A DNA stretch of 64,000 bases from Nesterenkonia halophila. Lineage in GTDB: Bacteria > Actinomycetota > Actinomycetes > Actinomycetales > Micrococcaceae. Within the stretch, counting starts at the first letter, position 1; each line of letters begins with the position of its first letter. This document shows, piece by piece, positions 39,621 to 47,472 of this stretch. The stretch is taken from NCBI RefSeq assembly GCF_009467795.1, contig NZ_WIAX01000013.1, positions 62,001 through 126,000 on the forward strand, in the 5' to 3' direction. The notes under the pieces were generated by a model. That model did no database searches and was not told where the DNA came from. It worked only from the letters and a program-made list of their open reading frames with translations. The position numbers and the translations under genes are program-made.

Positions 39621-41026
39621 CCCCGCCCCGCCGGCGAGGCCGCCGAGCCGCCGAAGAGCACCGGCACCGCCGGAGCGCCGGGGATCTCGGCGACCGCGGC
39701 GACGGTGCGGATGAACACGATCAGCCAGAAGAACAGCACCCCGGCGGCGATGAGCTCCAGCGAGGTGAGGTTGTAGTAGCCGATCGGCTTCCAGAGGGTG
39801 ATCGCGAAGATCAGTCCGCCGGCGGCCAGCCAGCTCATCAGGTAGGTCGCCCGCGGGAAGCCGGGCAGCCAGTACGGCAGCCCGACCAGCAGCCCGATGA
39901 AGAAGACGCCGAAGCCGCTGGTGAAGGTCGAGTGCAGCTGGTCGTGGAAGTTGATCGGCACCAGCCCGACCCCGGCCAGCGAGATGCCCATGCCGATCAT
40001 CGCGATGCGCACCACCCCGATCCGCGGGGTGTGGACATGGCGGCTGACGGTGATCCGCAGCCGTTCGCCGGCGCCGATGCGGCCGCGCAGCGCCCGATCG
40101 ACCTCCTCGCGGCGACGCAGCCGCTCCTGGTGCCGCGAGCGGGTCCGCTCGGCCCAGATGCGCAGGTCGCGGGTGATGAAGGCAGTCAGCGTGGTGATGA
40201 TGATCCCGGAGACCACCAGCGTGGTGTTGAAGGTCCAGAACGAGGTCATCCCGGCCTGTCCGGTGCCCAGCTCGGAGAACATCACCTGCCACCAGTAGGG
40301 ATTCTCCGCATACAGCATCGAGACCAGCACTCCCGAGGCCATGAAGATGCCCAGCAGCGAGGAGACGGAGAATGCGGTGAGCCGCGCGCCGGAGTTGAAG
40401 CTGAAGTAGGCGGCGACGACGCCGACCACGCCCAGCAGCGCCGAGCCGGCCAGATAGTCCACGCGCAGGCCGACGAAGGCCTCCTGGAACACCCGGAAGA
40501 TCCCCAACGCACCCATCACGGCGATGGAGGAGTGCACCACGAGCAGCGCGACGGCATCGATGAGCTGACGGACTTTCGGGCGCTGCCCCAGCCAGAGATT
40601 CGCCATGCGCGCGTTGAGCGAGTAGCCCAGCAGGAAGGCCGCCCCGGCGGCCACGCCGCCGACGATCGAGGCGTAGAACTGGATGGACTGCTCGCCGGCG
40701 AGCTCGGGATGCCGTCCGGGGAAGACCACGAGGCCGGCGAGCACGCCCAGCACCCCGCCCAGGATCGCGCTGAGCACCGCGCGGGACTCGATGAGCACCT
40801 GAAGCCGCGCCTGGGACTCCTGCTGGCGGGCCGTGGTGGTCGTCGGATGGGCCGCCTCCTCGGCCGCGGCGACGGCGGCCAGCCGGCGGGCCGACCCGTG
40901 GCTGGGCAGCCGGTCGGAGGGATCCGGCAGCGGATCGTGGGCGACGTCGCCGTCGACGCCGCCGGGCAGCAGGCCGACCCGCCGCATCCGTCCGCGGACT
41001 CCGCGTCGGGCGTCGTCCTGGGCCAT
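39617..41026 (-). CDS. Multi-pass membrane protein of unknown function
   Basis: A 469-residue protein with about ten hydrophobic segments starting near residue 80; I do not recognise the family with certainty (DUF998/Frag1-like proteins look similar in outline). The N-terminal 75 residues are soluble. Between helices 6 and 7 there is a strongly basic cytosolic loop, RSRHQERLRRREEVDRALRG (about residues 260-280). In the second half, FHDQLHSTFTSGFGVFFIG and IGYYNLTSLELIAAG are the most distinctive stretches. The ATG has GGGAGG four bases upstream. It is coupled to the methyltransferase gene by a four-base overlap. Confidence 0.7.
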   Translation of the reverse strand: MAQDDARRGVRGRMRRVGLLPGGVDGDVAHDPLPDPSDRLPSHGSARRLAAVAAAEEAAHPTTTTARQQESQARLQVLIESRAVLSAILGGVLGVLAGLVVFPGRHPELAGEQSIQFYASIVGGVAAGAAFLLGYSLNARMANLWLGQRPKVRQLIDAVALLVVHSSIAVMGALGIFRVFQEAFVGLRVDYLAGSALLGVVGVVAAYFSFNSGARLTAFSVSSLLGIFMASGVLVSMLYAENPYWWQVMFSELGTGQAGMTSFWTFNTTLVVSGIIITTLTAFITRDLRIWAERTRSRHQERLRRREEVDRALRGRIGAGERLRITVSRHVHTPRIGVVRIAMIGMGISLAGVGLVPINFHDQLHSTFTSGFGVFFIGLLVGLPYWLPGFPRATYLMSWLAAGGLIFAITLWKPIGYYNLTSLELIAAGVLFFWLIVFIRTVAAVAEIPGAPAVPVLFGGSAASPAGRG

Positions 41027-41173
41027 CGCGCCTCCCTTCCTCGCCGCGCGCTCGAAGCACCTATTCTGCCAAGCGATTCTGTCAGCACGACGACGGCGCC
41101 GCCGAGACGCCGACGCCGGCTCCGCCGAGGACGAACGCCCCGGACCGGCCCGACACGCGCCGGCCTCCGCGCT

Positions 41174-41179
41174 TAGACT
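41174..41179 (+). promoter_or_regulatory. -10 box of the SRPBCC gene (leaderless)
   Basis: TAGACT ends seven bases before the ATG at 41187. Confidence 0.5.
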
Positions 41180-41186
41180 GACGTCC

Positions 41187-41657
41187 ATGAGTCGGACCCC
41201 GCATCGCCTCGACCGCGGAGAGCACATCTTCTCCTGGTCCATCGACGTCGACGCCTCGGCCTCGGAGCTGTACGCGATCATCGCCTGCCCGCACCGCCAC
41301 CACGAGCTGGACGGCTCGGGCACGGTGCGCTCCACCGCGATCGGCCCCCGCCAGCTGATCGACGGCGACCGATTCCGCGTGGACATGCGGATGAAGGGCA
41401 TCCCCTATGCGCTGACGATGGTCACCACCGCCGCCGTCACGGACCGCCTGGTGGAGTGGCGCCACCCCGGCGGACATCGGTGGCGCTGGGAGCTGGAGCC
41501 CGTGTCGCAGGGCGTAACACGCATCACAGAGAGCTACGACTTCCGCGGCCAGCCCGCGCCGCTGCGCCGCCTGCTCGGCATGACCGGGTCGCATGCCGCC
41601 AACGACCAGGGAATCCGCCGGTCGTTGCAGAAGGTACATGATCGCTTCGACTCCTGA
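41187..41657 (+). CDS. SRPBCC (polyketide cyclase/START-like) protein
   Basis: Small ligand-binding protein of 156 residues with the helix-grip fold. FSWSIDVDASASELYAIIACPHRHHELDG, seen as FSWSIDVDASASELYAII and PHRHHELDG, is the standard opening in which a strand and helix lead to a WxxxxxxD/H-like loop; VEWRHPGGHRWRWELEPVSQG and ITESYDFRGQPAPLRRLLG form the later strands and the C-terminal helix. Ligand unknown. The start is fixed by the -10 box seven bases upstream. Confidence 0.82.
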   Translation: MSRTPHRLDRGEHIFSWSIDVDASASELYAIIACPHRHHELDGSGTVRSTAIGPRQLIDGDRFRVDMRMKGIPYALTMVTTAAVTDRLVEWRHPGGHRWRWELEPVSQGVTRITESYDFRGQPAPLRRLLGMTGSHAANDQGIRRSLQKVHDRFDS

Positions 41658-41764
41658 GGCGGAGACGGGCATGCGCAGTCCGACGCCCGCGGATCGCGCG
41701 ATCGGCGGGCGTCATAGTCACCACCGTCGCGATGACGATCCATCTCACTCATGCCGTCAGGGCC

Positions 41765-41787
41765 GTGTCTCGTTACACTGAAGACAC
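41765..41787. promoter_or_regulatory. Inverted repeat over the promoter of the CGNR gene
   Basis: GTGTCT (41765-41770) and AGACAC (41782-41787) flank a -10 box TACACT (41774-41779). It may be an operator, possibly for the regulator encoded 70 bases downstream. Confidence 0.4.
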
Positions 41788-41858
41788 CTGTTGCACCAGA
41801 CGTCTCCGCAGACCGTTCCCCCGCGGGGGCGTCGACACGACCCGTCAGGAGAGACTGC

Positions 41859-42650
41859 ATGTTCCACGCAGAGATCAACCGGACCCTGACCGCAGCCGTC
41901 AATCTGATGAACACCGCCGAAGGCCTGCACAGCGCGAAGCCCAGCCCCGATGAGATCACCAGCATCGAGAGCCTGCGGAAGTTCGTCGCCGCCCAGGACG
42001 CCGAGCTGAAGTGGCCGTCCTCCGGCCTCGACCGCTCCCAGGTGGACGGCATCATCGAGCTGCGGGACACCCTGCGCGAGATCTGGTCCGCCGCCCCGAT
42101 CACCGGCGGCCGGCCGGTCGAGCAGATCAACGAGCTGCTCGACGGGGTGAGCACCAAGCTGGTGCGCACCGACGAGACCTCCACGACGCCGGAGTATCGG
42201 GCCGCCCCGATCCCGGTGAGCAGCCAGCTGGTCGACGTCGTCACCGCCGCCGTCGGCGATGCGCTGAAGTTCCTGCTGGTCAACGATGAGACCAGCCGGA
42301 TGCGCACCTGCCGCGGAGACGACTGCGACGCCGCCATCATCGATCTGACCCGCAACCGCTCGAAGCTGTTCTGCGACTTCGGCAACTGCGCCAACCGGGC
42401 CCACGTGCGCGCCTACCGCGCCCGGCAGGCCGCGCTGCGCGAGGCCGGCAAGCAGGCGCTGAAGGAGTCGGAGACCGGGGACAAGCTGGCCAAGCCCTCC
42501 GCCGCGGAGAAGGCCGCCGAGCTCGACGAGCCGACCTCGGAGTCCGGGGTCGCGGCGAAGCAGTTCCGCAGCGCCATGCGCGACGAGCTGATGGATCAGC
42601 GCGACACGAAGGGCGGCAAGAAGAAGAAAAAGAAGAAGAACAAGAAGTGA
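41859..42650 (+). CDS. CGNR zinc-finger (ABATE-domain) regulator
   Basis: Predicted stress-type transcription factor of 263 residues. The N-terminal ABATE domain (about 1-140) is followed by the zinc finger near residue 150: CRGDDCDAAIIDLTRNRSK then FCDFGNCANRAHVRAYRAR, in which CANR replaces the more common CGNR while the four metal Cys remain. The tail is unusual: about 60 charged residues ending in KKGKKKKKKKNKK-like poly-lysine, which could add non-specific nucleic-acid binding. The ATG has AGGAGAG seven bases upstream. The stop codon lies inside a 14-bp tandem repeat. Confidence 0.85.
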   Translation: MFHAEINRTLTAAVNLMNTAEGLHSAKPSPDEITSIESLRKFVAAQDAELKWPSSGLDRSQVDGIIELRDTLREIWSAAPITGGRPVEQINELLDGVSTKLVRTDETSTTPEYRAAPIPVSSQLVDVVTAAVGDALKFLLVNDETSRMRTCRGDDCDAAIIDLTRNRSKLFCDFGNCANRAHVRAYRARQAALREAGKQALKESETGDKLAKPSAAEKAAELDEPTSESGVAAKQFRSAMRDELMDQRDTKGGKKKKKKKNKK

Positions 42651-42695
42651 TCGGCGCCCGGTGATCGGCGCCCGGTGATCGGCGCCCGGTGATCG
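42647..42695. repeat. Tandem 14-bp repeat at the CGNR stop codon
   Basis: GTGATCGGCGCCCG occurs three times exactly (42647-42688) followed by half a unit (GTGATCG). The first copy includes the stop codon. Confidence 0.85.
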
Positions 42696-42722
42696 CCGCC
42701 GCGTCATCGGCCGCGCAGCATG

Positions 42723-42751
42723 CGGGCGGGCCCTTCCACAGGGCCCGCCCG
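42723..42751. terminator. Strong hairpin between converging genes
   Basis: A perfect 12-bp stem, CGGGCGGGCCCT and AGGGCCCGCCCG with loop TCCAC, between the CGNR stop and the metallothionein-like stop. Confidence 0.65.
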
Positions 42752-42798
42752 ACTGCGTCTCCGGCAGGATCCCGGCCGGTCAGCGACCTCCGACGGTG

Positions 42799-43035
42799 TC
42801 AGACCCGGTCGGTGGCCTGTGTGGCGCCGGCCTCGCGCGCGCAGTGCGCGCAGCAGTACATCGCGCCCGAGACGGACTCGACGCCGTGGCCGAGGATCCG
42901 ACACTCGCAGCGGCCGCAGCGGGGAGCCATGGCCTGGGCGGCGCATTCGAAGCTGTCGAAGACCCCGCGCGCCTCTCCCTGGGTGATGGTGAACGGCTTG
43001 TCGTACTCATTGCCGCAGATGTCGCAGGCCGCCAT
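42799..43035 (-). CDS. Metallothionein-like cysteine-rich protein (SmtA/PF02069 type)
   Basis: A 78-residue metal-binding protein with nine Cys and two His likely to coordinate zinc or similar metals. An N-terminal zinc-ribbon-like part has C4xxC7 and C31 (FDSFEC); the C-terminal part C40xxC43xC45, His50, YC61C62, H64, C65 follows the SmtA pattern CxxCxC...GxxYCCxxCA. The combination is known in some proteobacterial metallothioneins. The ATG at 43035 overlaps the stop of the upstream gene by one base (TGATG), so both are made together. Metal identity and role (storage, detoxification) are inferred only. Confidence 0.8.
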   Translation of the reverse strand: MAACDICGNEYDKPFTITQGEARGVFDSFECAAQAMAPRCGRCECRILGHGVESVSGAMYCCAHCAREAGATQATDRV

Positions 43036-43280
43036 CAGCGATTCACCTCCGTGCCGAGGCGCTGCGCCAGCAGGCTCTTGGCCTGCTCCGCCCCCTTGGT
43101 GCTCTCGCGCTGGGCCTTCTCGAAGAGTTCGGCGAGCTCGGCGTCGCCGTCGCGCTCGGCGTCTGCCCGGTAGGTCTCGAGCCGGAGCACGTTGGAGAGG
43201 CACTGCTCGGCGAACCAGACGAGATTGTAGTTCTTGTCCTTCGTCCCGGTGACCTGGCCGCCGTCGACTGCATCAGTCAT
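43035..43280 (-). CDS. Small helical protein of unknown function, partner of the metallothionein-like gene
   Basis: An 81-residue protein of no recognised family. After a short polar start the rest is amphipathic helix: NYNLVWFAEQCLSNVLRLE, TYRADAERDGDAELAELFEK, AQRESTKGAEQAKSLLAQRL. The pattern suits a two- or three-helix bundle of ferritin-like or four-helix type after dimerisation. It has one Cys only. The ATG has AGGAGG seven bases upstream, and the gene is coupled to the metallothionein-like gene, suggesting a shared role in metal handling. A possible -10 is TAGCGT at 43369-43374 (minus strand). Confidence 0.7.
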   Translation of the reverse strand: MTDAVDGGQVTGTKDKNYNLVWFAEQCLSNVLRLETYRADAERDGDAELAELFEKAQRESTKGAEQAKSLLAQRLGTEVNR

Positions 43281-43459
43281 GGCCGCCTCCTTCCTCGACG
43301 CGCAGGATGCGCCGTCGATCCGTGGGGTGGTGTCACATCGGTCCATGACGCCCGAGGCGTCACTCAGGACGCTAACGCCCACTCACCGCGAGGCCAAGGG
43401 GCGGCGGGCCGGTCGAGGCCCCCTTCACGTCGCTCGACGGTCGACCCCAGAGTGGAGGC

Positions 43460-44836
43460 ATGGCGACATATCGGACGACCAACCCGACCACAGGACGCAC
43501 CGAGACCGAGTTCCCCACGCTCGACGACGGTCAGGTCGAGCACATCCTCAGCCGCTCGGACGCGGCGTACCGCACCTGGCGGACGACGCCCGCGCAGCAG
43601 CGTGCCGCGGCCCTGACCCGGGTCGCCGATGCCTACGAGGCCCGCGCCGAGGAGCTGGGACGACTCATCGCCACGGAGATGGGCAAGCCGCTCGACCAGG
43701 GGATCGGCGAAGCGCAGCTGGCCGGCTCGATCTACCGCTGGTACGCCACGCACGGACCGGACCTCCTGGAGTCCGAGCAGCTCGACCCCCAGGGCGCCCG
43801 GGAGTCCCTCGTGCAGACCGAGCCGATCGGGCCGCTCGTCGGCGTCATGCCGTGGAACTACCCCTACTACCAGGTGGCCCGCTTCGTCGCGCCCAACCTC
43901 ATGGCCGGCAACACGATCGTGCTCAAGCATGCCGAGATCTGTGCGGCCTCCTCCGAAGTCATGGCCCGGATGCTGCACGACGCCGGAGTGCCCGAGGACG
44001 CCTACATCAACGTCTTCGCCGGCCACGAGCAGATCGCCTCCATGATCGCCGACCCGCGGGTGCGCGGCGTCTCGCTCACCGGCAGCGAACGGGCCGGATC
44101 GGCCGTCGCCGGCACCGCCGGGGAGCACCTGAAGAAGGCGGTGCTGGAGCTCGGCGGCTCGGATCCGCTGATCGTCCTGGACGACGTCGACGTCGAGCAC
44201 GTCGCCGGCGTCGTGGCGAAGGCGCGGCTCTCGAACGCCGGCCAGGCCTGCAACTCGCCGAAGAGGATGTTCGTGCCCCGGGAGATGACCGAGGCCTTCC
44301 TGGAGACTGTGCTCGCGATCTTCGAGCAGGCGACGGTCGGCGATCCCCTGGACGAGGCCGTCGACGTGGGCCCCCTCTCCTCTGTGGAGGCGCGCGACGG
44401 CGTCGTCGAGCAGGTCGCCCGCGCCGTGGAGCAGGGCGCGACGCTGCACACCGGCGGCGAGGCGCTCTCCGGGGAGGGCGCCTTCATGCGCCCTGCCGTG
44501 CTGACCGGGGTCACGCGGGAGATGGATGCCTACTGGGAGGAGATCTTCGGGCCCGTCGCGGTGATCCACAGCGTCAGCTCCGTCGACGAGGCCGTGAAGC
44601 TGGCCGACGACGTCGACTTCGGGCTCAGCGGCTCCGTGTGGGGCCGGGATCTCGACCGCGCCCAGCAGGTCGCCGACCGGCTGGAGGTCGGCATGGCCTA
44701 TGTGAACGAGCACGGCACCACGCTCCCCGGACTGCCCTTCGGCGGCGTGAAGCGGTCCGGCTTCGGCCGGGAGCTCGCCCGCTGGGGCATGGGCGAGTTC
44801 GTCAACGTCCGGCTGCGCCGCACGTCGGCGCTGTGA
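43460..44836 (+). CDS. NAD(P)-dependent aldehyde dehydrogenase, succinate-semialdehyde type
   Basis: Oxidises an aldehyde, probably succinate semialdehyde, to the acid. The 458 residues are slightly short for the family but complete, as in GabD2/Sad-type enzymes. PWNYPYYQVARFVAPNLMAGN is the cofactor-side block (shown PWNYPYYQVARF), the catalytic Glu is in LELGGSDPLIV (about residue 230) and the catalytic Cys in NAGQACNSPKR (about 264). EIFGPVAVI and PFGGVKRSGFGREL close the protein. The ATG has GGAGG just upstream. Context gives no pathway: it is divergent from the metallothionein pair. Confidence 0.92.
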   Translation: MATYRTTNPTTGRTETEFPTLDDGQVEHILSRSDAAYRTWRTTPAQQRAAALTRVADAYEARAEELGRLIATEMGKPLDQGIGEAQLAGSIYRWYATHGPDLLESEQLDPQGARESLVQTEPIGPLVGVMPWNYPYYQVARFVAPNLMAGNTIVLKHAEICAASSEVMARMLHDAGVPEDAYINVFAGHEQIASMIADPRVRGVSLTGSERAGSAVAGTAGEHLKKAVLELGGSDPLIVLDDVDVEHVAGVVAKARLSNAGQACNSPKRMFVPREMTEAFLETVLAIFEQATVGDPLDEAVDVGPLSSVEARDGVVEQVARAVEQGATLHTGGEALSGEGAFMRPAVLTGVTREMDAYWEEIFGPVAVIHSVSSVDEAVKLADDVDFGLSGSVWGRDLDRAQQVADRLEVGMAYVNEHGTTLPGLPFGGVKRSGFGRELARWGMGEFVNVRLRRTSAL

Positions 44837-44879
44837 TCCCGGAGCCGGCCGCGCCCCGAGCTGGTCAGTCCCGAGCCGG

Positions 44880-45314
44880 TCAGTCCCGGCGGTCGCCCTC
44901 GGCGTCGTCGGATGCGGCGTCGCCGTCCGCCGCGGCGTCGTCGGCGCGCCCGAACTCCGGCTCGCCCTCGGCCTCGCGGGCCTCCCGGGCCTTCTGCCGG
45001 GCGGCCTCGCGCCGACGTTCGGCGACCTGCTGGCGGTAGAGCTCCTCGGAGTCGCGGTTCACGCCCGATCCCTCGGCGAGTTCGTCGGGGTTCTCGCGCG
45101 CGGCGAGCTGCAGCATCGAGACGAGCAGCAGCGCGACGATGAAGGCCACGCCGAAGGCGATCAGCGCCAGGTCCACGCGCGGCTCGGCCTCGGTGCCGCC
45201 GGAGGCGGTGACCAGGGTGACGAGGGCGGCGACGACGCCCAGGGCCGCGGAGAAGATCAGCGGCGCCTTGACCGTCTCGATCAGCGAGCGACGCTCCTTG
45301 GAGTGGTCAGCCAC
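44880..45314 (-). CDS. Small membrane protein with a charged coiled-coil tail
   Basis: A 144-residue protein of unknown function. Two hydrophobic segments (about 13-33 and 45-68) are followed by a helical, highly charged tail: EELYRQQVAERRREAARQKA and REAREAEGEPEFGRADDAAA, ending in Asp-rich sequence. This resembles small actinobacterial membrane proteins with no assigned role. The GTG at 45314 is chosen because GAGGAGA lies four bases upstream; the in-frame ATG at 45401 sits on a -10 box (TAGAAT, 45400-45405, minus strand), so the leader would be about 78 bases and contains the hairpin GGCGGG/CCCGCC. Confidence 0.68.
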   Translation of the reverse strand: MADHSKERRSLIETVKAPLIFSAALGVVAALVTLVTASGGTEAEPRVDLALIAFGVAFIVALLLVSMLQLAARENPDELAEGSGVNRDSEELYRQQVAERRREAARQKAREAREAEGEPEFGRADDAAADGDAASDDAEGDRRD

Positions 45315-45436
45315 GGGTCTCCTCGTTCCTGGTCGGATCGGTGGGCCCGGCATCATCCGCAGAGCCTGCAGGCGGGGTGCACCCGCCGGGCCGTCGTCCA
45401 TTCTACGCCGCGTAGTAGAGCGGCGGCGAGCCGGGC

Positions 45437-46000
45437 TCAGTCGGCCGCGCGGCGGGCTTCATGGGTCATCGAGGCCCCGCTGATCATCAGCAGCACCGCC
45501 AGGATCACCAGCCCCATGCCGGCGATCCCGAGGATGCCGTGCACGTCCAGCCGCATGCCCGCCAGCAGCCCGACGCCGGTGGCCATCCCGACGCCGCCCT
45601 GGACCAGCAGATCCCGGGCGGGGACGAAGTCCGGCCGGCCGCGCAGGCCGGCGATCAGCTCGGCCAGCCCCATGCCGAGGAAGCCGGCGGCGGCGACGAT
45701 CGCTCCCGCCGTCGCCGAGGGCACGAAGATCACGCCGACGCCAACCAGCACCCACAGCGCCGCGCCGGAGGCCAGCGGCCCGCGGACGGCGTCGGGGACC
45801 ACGACGGTGTCCTTGGCGTAGTCCCAGATGGCGGTGCCCGCCAGCACGAAGTAGGCGGCCAGCGAGATCTTGAGCAGCAGCAGGGTCTCGCCCTGCCAGA
45901 AGATGGTCACCAGCGCGAGCAGCGCGGTGACGGCGGCGCGCAGCCAGACGGGGCGGGCCAGCTGCTCGGCGGTCGCGGCGGGGATTCTCTGCACAGGCAC
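45437..46000 (-). CDS. Membrane protein, HdeD/DUF308-like
   Basis: A 187-residue protein with about six membrane segments arranged in pairs, as in HdeD/DUF308 proteins; assignment rests on layout and short motifs such as GETLLLLKISLAAYFVLAG and GILGIAGMGLVILAVLLMISG-like endings, so it is tentative. The GTG start is strongly supported by a minus-strand TAGAAT seven bases upstream. The next gene upstream (MATE exporter) ends 44 bases away. Confidence 0.65.
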   Translation of the reverse strand: MPVQRIPAATAEQLARPVWLRAAVTALLALVTIFWQGETLLLLKISLAAYFVLAGTAIWDYAKDTVVVPDAVRGPLASGAALWVLVGVGVIFVPSATAGAIVAAAGFLGMGLAELIAGLRGRPDFVPARDLLVQGGVGMATGVGLLAGMRLDVHGILGIAGMGLVILAVLLMISGASMTHEARRAAD

Positions 46001-46007
46001 GCCGGCG

Positions 46008-46013
46008 ATTCTA
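46008..46013 (-). promoter_or_regulatory. -10 box of the HdeD-like gene (leaderless)
   Basis: TAGAAT on the minus strand ends seven bases before the GTG at 46000. It shows that this gene is not merely the end of the MATE transcript. Confidence 0.55.
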
Positions 46014-46044
46014 CGCTTCCTCGCCCGCGGCGCTCACCGAGGAC

Positions 46045-47472
46045 TCACGCGGCGTCGCCGCCGACCATCCAGGCCTCGCCGCGAGCGCGCACGCCCAGTG
46101 TCAGCGCCCGGGCGCCGATGAAGACCACGCCGTAGCCGACCCACAGCCACACCACGGAGGCGGTGCCGGTCAGCCCGGCAGAGCTGATCCAATACAGCGC
46201 CGGGGCGTAGAGGGCCAGGTTCACCAGCCCGGCCAGCGCCAGGTAGCGCACGTCGCCGGCGCCCATGAGCACACCGTCGAGCACGAAGACCAGCCCGGCG
46301 ATCGGCTGCGCGGCGGCGACGACCAGCAGCGCGGCGCCGATGGCCGAGGCGACGGCCGCGTCGGGGGTGAACAGCGGGGCGCTCAGCGGGCCGACGACGG
46401 CGATCACCGCGCCGGTGACCACGCCGAAGCCGACGCCCCAGAGCACCATGGTCCGGGTCAGCCGCGCCGCAGTCTCCAGCCGGTGGGCGCCGAGCTCCTT
46501 GCCGATCAGCGCCTGGGCGGCGATGGCCAGCGCATCGAGGATGAAGGCCAGCGTGGAGAAGACGGTGAAGGTCACCTGGTGGGCGGCCAGCGTGTCCGGG
46601 CCCAGGTCGGTGGCCACCAGCACGGTCGCGACCATCGCCGCGCGCAGGCTCAGCGTGCGCAGCAGCATCCAGGACCCCACGGAGAAGGCCTTCCGCAGTC
46701 CCATCGGATCGGCGGTCAGCGGCACCGCGTGCTCGCGCAGCCGCGGGACCAGCAGCGTCAGGTAGACCAGCGCCATCCCCCACTGGGCGATGGAGGTGCC
46801 CAGCGCCGCACCGGCCACGCCGAGGCCGGCCGGGTGGACCAGGATCAGGTTCAGCAGGATGTTGGCCCCGAAGCCGCAGCCGGCGACGACCAGCGGGGTG
46901 GTGGTGTCCTGCAGCCCGCGCAACACCCCGGTGGCGGCGAAGACCAGCAGGATCGCCGGGATCCCGGGCAGCGACCAGAGCAGATAGGCCCAGGCCTGGT
47001 CGAGCATCGCGCCGTCGGCGCCCATCAGCTGCAGCAGCGCCTCGCCGGCGGCCAGCCCGGCGGCGACCAGCACGACGCCGATGATCACCGAGAGCCAGAC
47101 ACCGTCGCGGCCGGCGGCCAGCGCCCGGGACATCCGCCCGGCGCCGACGGAGCGGGCGACCTGCGGCGTCGTCGAATAGGCCAGGAAGATCATCAGCCCG
47201 GTGACCGTCTGCATCACGGTCAGGCCGAGTGCGGCCCCGGCGAGCTCCTCGACGCCGAGCCGGCCGATGATCGCGGTGTCGGCCAGCAGGAACAGCGGCT
47301 CGGCCACCAGGGCGCCCAGCGCCGGGACCGCCAGCGCGAGGATCCGGCGCGGCAGCGAGCGCCTGTCGGTCGCCGCGGGGACGTGCTCGGCCGGCCCGCT
47401 CTGCTCGGTCTGCTCGGTCTGCCCGCTCTGCTCCTGCGGTCCGGCGCGCTCGTCGTCGTGCCGCGGGCTCAT
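46045..47472 (-). CDS. MATE-family exporter (DinF type)
   Basis: Cation-coupled drug or metabolite exporter of 475 residues with 12 helices after a Gln/Glu/Ser-rich N-terminal stretch of about 40 residues (EQSGQTEQTEQSG). The family opening ILALAVPALGALVAEPLFLLADTAIIG is present (first half ILALAVPALGALVAEPLF), and the second half repeats the pattern. DinF-type members are linked to the SOS or oxidative response in some bacteria; no such control site is seen here. The ATG overlaps the stop of the CPBP gene upstream by four bases. Confidence 0.9.
   Translation of the reverse strand: MSPRHDDERAGPQEQSGQTEQTEQSGPAEHVPAATDRRSLPRRILALAVPALGALVAEPLFLLADTAIIGRLGVEELAGAALGLTVMQTVTGLMIFLAYSTTPQVARSVGAGRMSRALAAGRDGVWLSVIIGVVLVAAGLAAGEALLQLMGADGAMLDQAWAYLLWSLPGIPAILLVFAATGVLRGLQDTTTPLVVAGCGFGANILLNLILVHPAGLGVAGAALGTSIAQWGMALVYLTLLVPRLREHAVPLTADPMGLRKAFSVGSWMLLRTLSLRAAMVATVLVATDLGPDTLAAHQVTFTVFSTLAFILDALAIAAQALIGKELGAHRLETAARLTRTMVLWGVGFGVVTGAVIAVVGPLSAPLFTPDAAVASAIGAALLVVAAAQPIAGLVFVLDGVLMGAGDVRYLALAGLVNLALYAPALYWISSAGLTGTASVVWLWVGYGVVFIGARALTLGVRARGEAWMVGGDAA

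Noticed and set aside
42647-42695. CRISPR-like repeats
   Set aside because: Units are directly adjacent without spacers and no cas genes are present.
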